Positions 62,985 to 64,000 of a stretch of DNA of 64,000 nt are shown piece after piece. Positions within the stretch are counted from its first letter, which is position 1, and every line of letters starts with the position of its first letter. The notes beneath the pieces were generated by a model. It saw only the letters and a program-made list of their open reading frames with translations. It was not told the origin of the DNA and did not search any database. Origin of the DNA: Belnapia sp. F-4-1 (GTDB taxonomy: Bacteria; Pseudomonadota; Alphaproteobacteria; Acetobacterales; Acetobacteraceae); contig NZ_KN676113.1 of NCBI RefSeq assembly GCF_000802185.1, positions 3,262,856 through 3,326,855 on the forward strand. Reading direction: 5' to 3'. The translations under genes and the position numbers were made by a program.

Positions 62985-64000
62985 TCAGCGCATGGCGCCG
63001 AGCAGCGAATCCCACATGGCCTGCAGGGTACTGATCACCTTGGCATTGGCCGCATAGGCGTTCTGCAGGGTCACCATCCCCGCCATCTCGGCATCGACAT
63101 CGACGCCGGAGGTGGCGGTGAAGCGGTCGTTGAGCGCATTCTGCAGCCCGGCCGCCTGGGCCTTCGCCTCGGTCGCCGCGGCACGGTCGCCGAGCTGCGC
63201 GGCGGTGACGGCGCTGGCATAGTCGGCGATCCGCGCCGCGGGCATGAAGGGCGAGGCCAGCGTGCCGTCCGGCCCGAGGCCGGCGCTGGCGATCGGCGGC
63301 CAGGGATTGCCTTCCGAGGCCTCGGCGCCGAGGCTGTGGTTCAGCACCCGCTCGATCATGGTAGCGAAGCCAGCTGGCCCGCCCGGCGGGTTGGGGATGA
63401 AGCCGTCTGGACCGCCGGCGCTCGGCGTCACCGCATGGGTGCCGTCGCGCAGCAGGCTCGGGTCGGCCGAGACCGCGCTGCCGAGCCGGATGCGTCCGGC
63501 GAAGCCGGCCTGCGCGCTGCCGGCATAGGGCAGGGCCGGGTCGGGAACCGTGCTGCCATCCGCATCGGTGAAGAGCGTCAGCCCCTGCCGGTCGAAGCGG
63601 CTGGCGAGGTTGGCGGCGACGAGGTCCGTCTCCGCCTGGTAGCGCGGCAGGGTGCGGTCGCGCATCGCCACGTATTCGCCGAGCCGGCCCCCGGCGATCT
63701 GGCCGGTGACGTCGGCACCGTTCAGCGTGATCCCCGGCAGGGTGCCGCCGGCGCCATGGAAGGCATCCGGCGCGACCGAGGCTGGCGTCGTCGCCAGCAG
63801 GTCCCGCGCCCGGTCGAGCGGCAGCACCAGCCCGCCGCGGGCGATGAGCAGCAGGTCGCCATCCGGCTTGCGGACGGCTTGGATCTCCATGCTTTGCGAG
63901 AGGGCGGCGATCGCCTGGTCGCGCTCGTCCTCGAGCCCGGCCCGGTCGCCGCCGGTGCCGGATTTGATCAGCACGGTGAGGGTGGCGATCTGCTTCAGCG
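62985..64000 (-). CDS. flgK: flagellar hook-associated protein FlgK (3' part, cut by window edge)
   Basis: C-terminal ~338 residues. GDRAGLEDERDQAIAALSQ is the conserved end of the N-terminal helices (usual form LLDQRD). GGRLGEYVAMRDRTLPRYQAETDLVAANL is the mid-protein signature. The C-terminal helix with VDVDAEMAGMVTLQNAYAANAKVISTLQAMWDSLL is typical. FlgK caps the hook and joins it to the filament through FlgL. The 5' part lies beyond 64000. Confidence 0.93.
   Translation of the reverse strand, partial: LKQIATLTVLIKSGTGGDRAGLEDERDQAIAALSQSMEIQAVRKPDGDLLLIARGGLVLPLDRARDLLATTPASVAPDAFHGAGGTLPGITLNGADVTGQIAGGRLGEYVAMRDRTLPRYQAETDLVAANLASRFDRQGLTLFTDADGSTVPDPALPYAGSAQAGFAGRIRLGSAVSADPSLLRDGTHAVTPSAGGPDGFIPNPPGGPAGFATMIERVLNHSLGAEASEGNPWPPIASAGLGPDGTLASPFMPAARIADYASAVTAAQLGDRAAATEAKAQAAGLQNALNDRFTATSGVDVDAEMAGMVTLQNAYAANAKVISTLQAMWDSLLGAMR

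Noticed and set aside
1-64000. CRISPR arrays, tRNA or rRNA genes, insertion sequences, prophage genes
   Set aside because: Looked for direct repeats with spacers, cloverleaf-like segments, transposase motifs and terminal inverted repeats. None was convincing.

Overview
The window is high-GC, densely packed bacterial DNA that fits an alphaproteobacterium of the Acetobacteraceae (Roseomonas-like). Pointers are five or more exported solute receptors (four Bug/TctC-type, one peptide-type), a complete cbb3 oxidase locus with FnrL-type control, a twin-arginine Rieske protein in a petABC operon, sdhCDAB with short membrane anchors, and an alphaproteobacterial flagellar group containing flbT. I see no rRNA, tRNA, CRISPR array, insertion sequence or phage gene. 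The taxonomic call is inference from gene content.

Layout. 1-1269: end of an ABC exporter overlapping a Gdx/SugE-type SMR gene. 1285-5070: a possible 43-aa membrane protein, then sdhCDAB behind a good sigma70-like promoter. 5105-13875: peptide-type solute receptor, ACP-like protein without the serine, peptidoglycan-binding protein, amidase, alpha/beta hydrolase, acetamidase/formamidase, exported HExxH protein, CorA, Bug receptor. 13980-14432: DUF3237 protein. 14437-22035: one long leftward block of tightly packed genes. It starts with a RibD_C-type reductase, an MDR dehydrogenase, an active-site-poor PTPS homologue, a GT4 glycosyltransferase and a methyltransferase (a candidate pathway for a glycosylated, methylated pterin-like molecule), and continues into a cupin, otnK, otnC and another Bug receptor (acid-sugar catabolism). 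22145-29555: soluble PAS chemoreceptor, Bug receptor, fumarylacetoacetase, GFA protein, fdhD-mobA with a coupled 41-aa membrane protein, BON-LysM protein, CYTH protein and a receiver-only response regulator.

29728-39783 is an exopolysaccharide/capsule export region. The GT4 at 29728, kpsT, kpsM and the GT2 at 38809 are intact. The TPR-GT4 gene at 31521-33744 carries two one-base frameshifts, wza carries an in-frame TAG, and kpsE carries an in-frame TAG just before its C-terminal membrane segment. Four lesions within about 4.3 kb point to a decaying or phase-inactivated export system, unless the assembly is wrong there.

39912-50099 is the microaerobic respiration island: a SafE-like transporter, DUF2189 protein, ccoNOQPGHIS, a 60-aa membrane protein and fnrL. 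A perfect FNR/FixK box lies before ccoN and a 9/10 box before the SafE gene. 50283-54142 has mtnP, a tiny lipoprotein and petABC, with oxygen-dependent hemF diverging at 54364. 55331-60965 holds a quinone-oxidoreductase-like MDR, a CPA1 antiporter, a Bug receptor, a small hydrophilic protein, a dual-specificity phosphatase-like protein and an AbrB-type membrane protein. 61130-64000 is flagellar: a FlaG-like ORF, flbT, flgL and the 3' part of flgK, which runs off the window.

Start codons were chosen from ribosome-binding sites, overlaps and family length. Where they are doubtful the entry says so.
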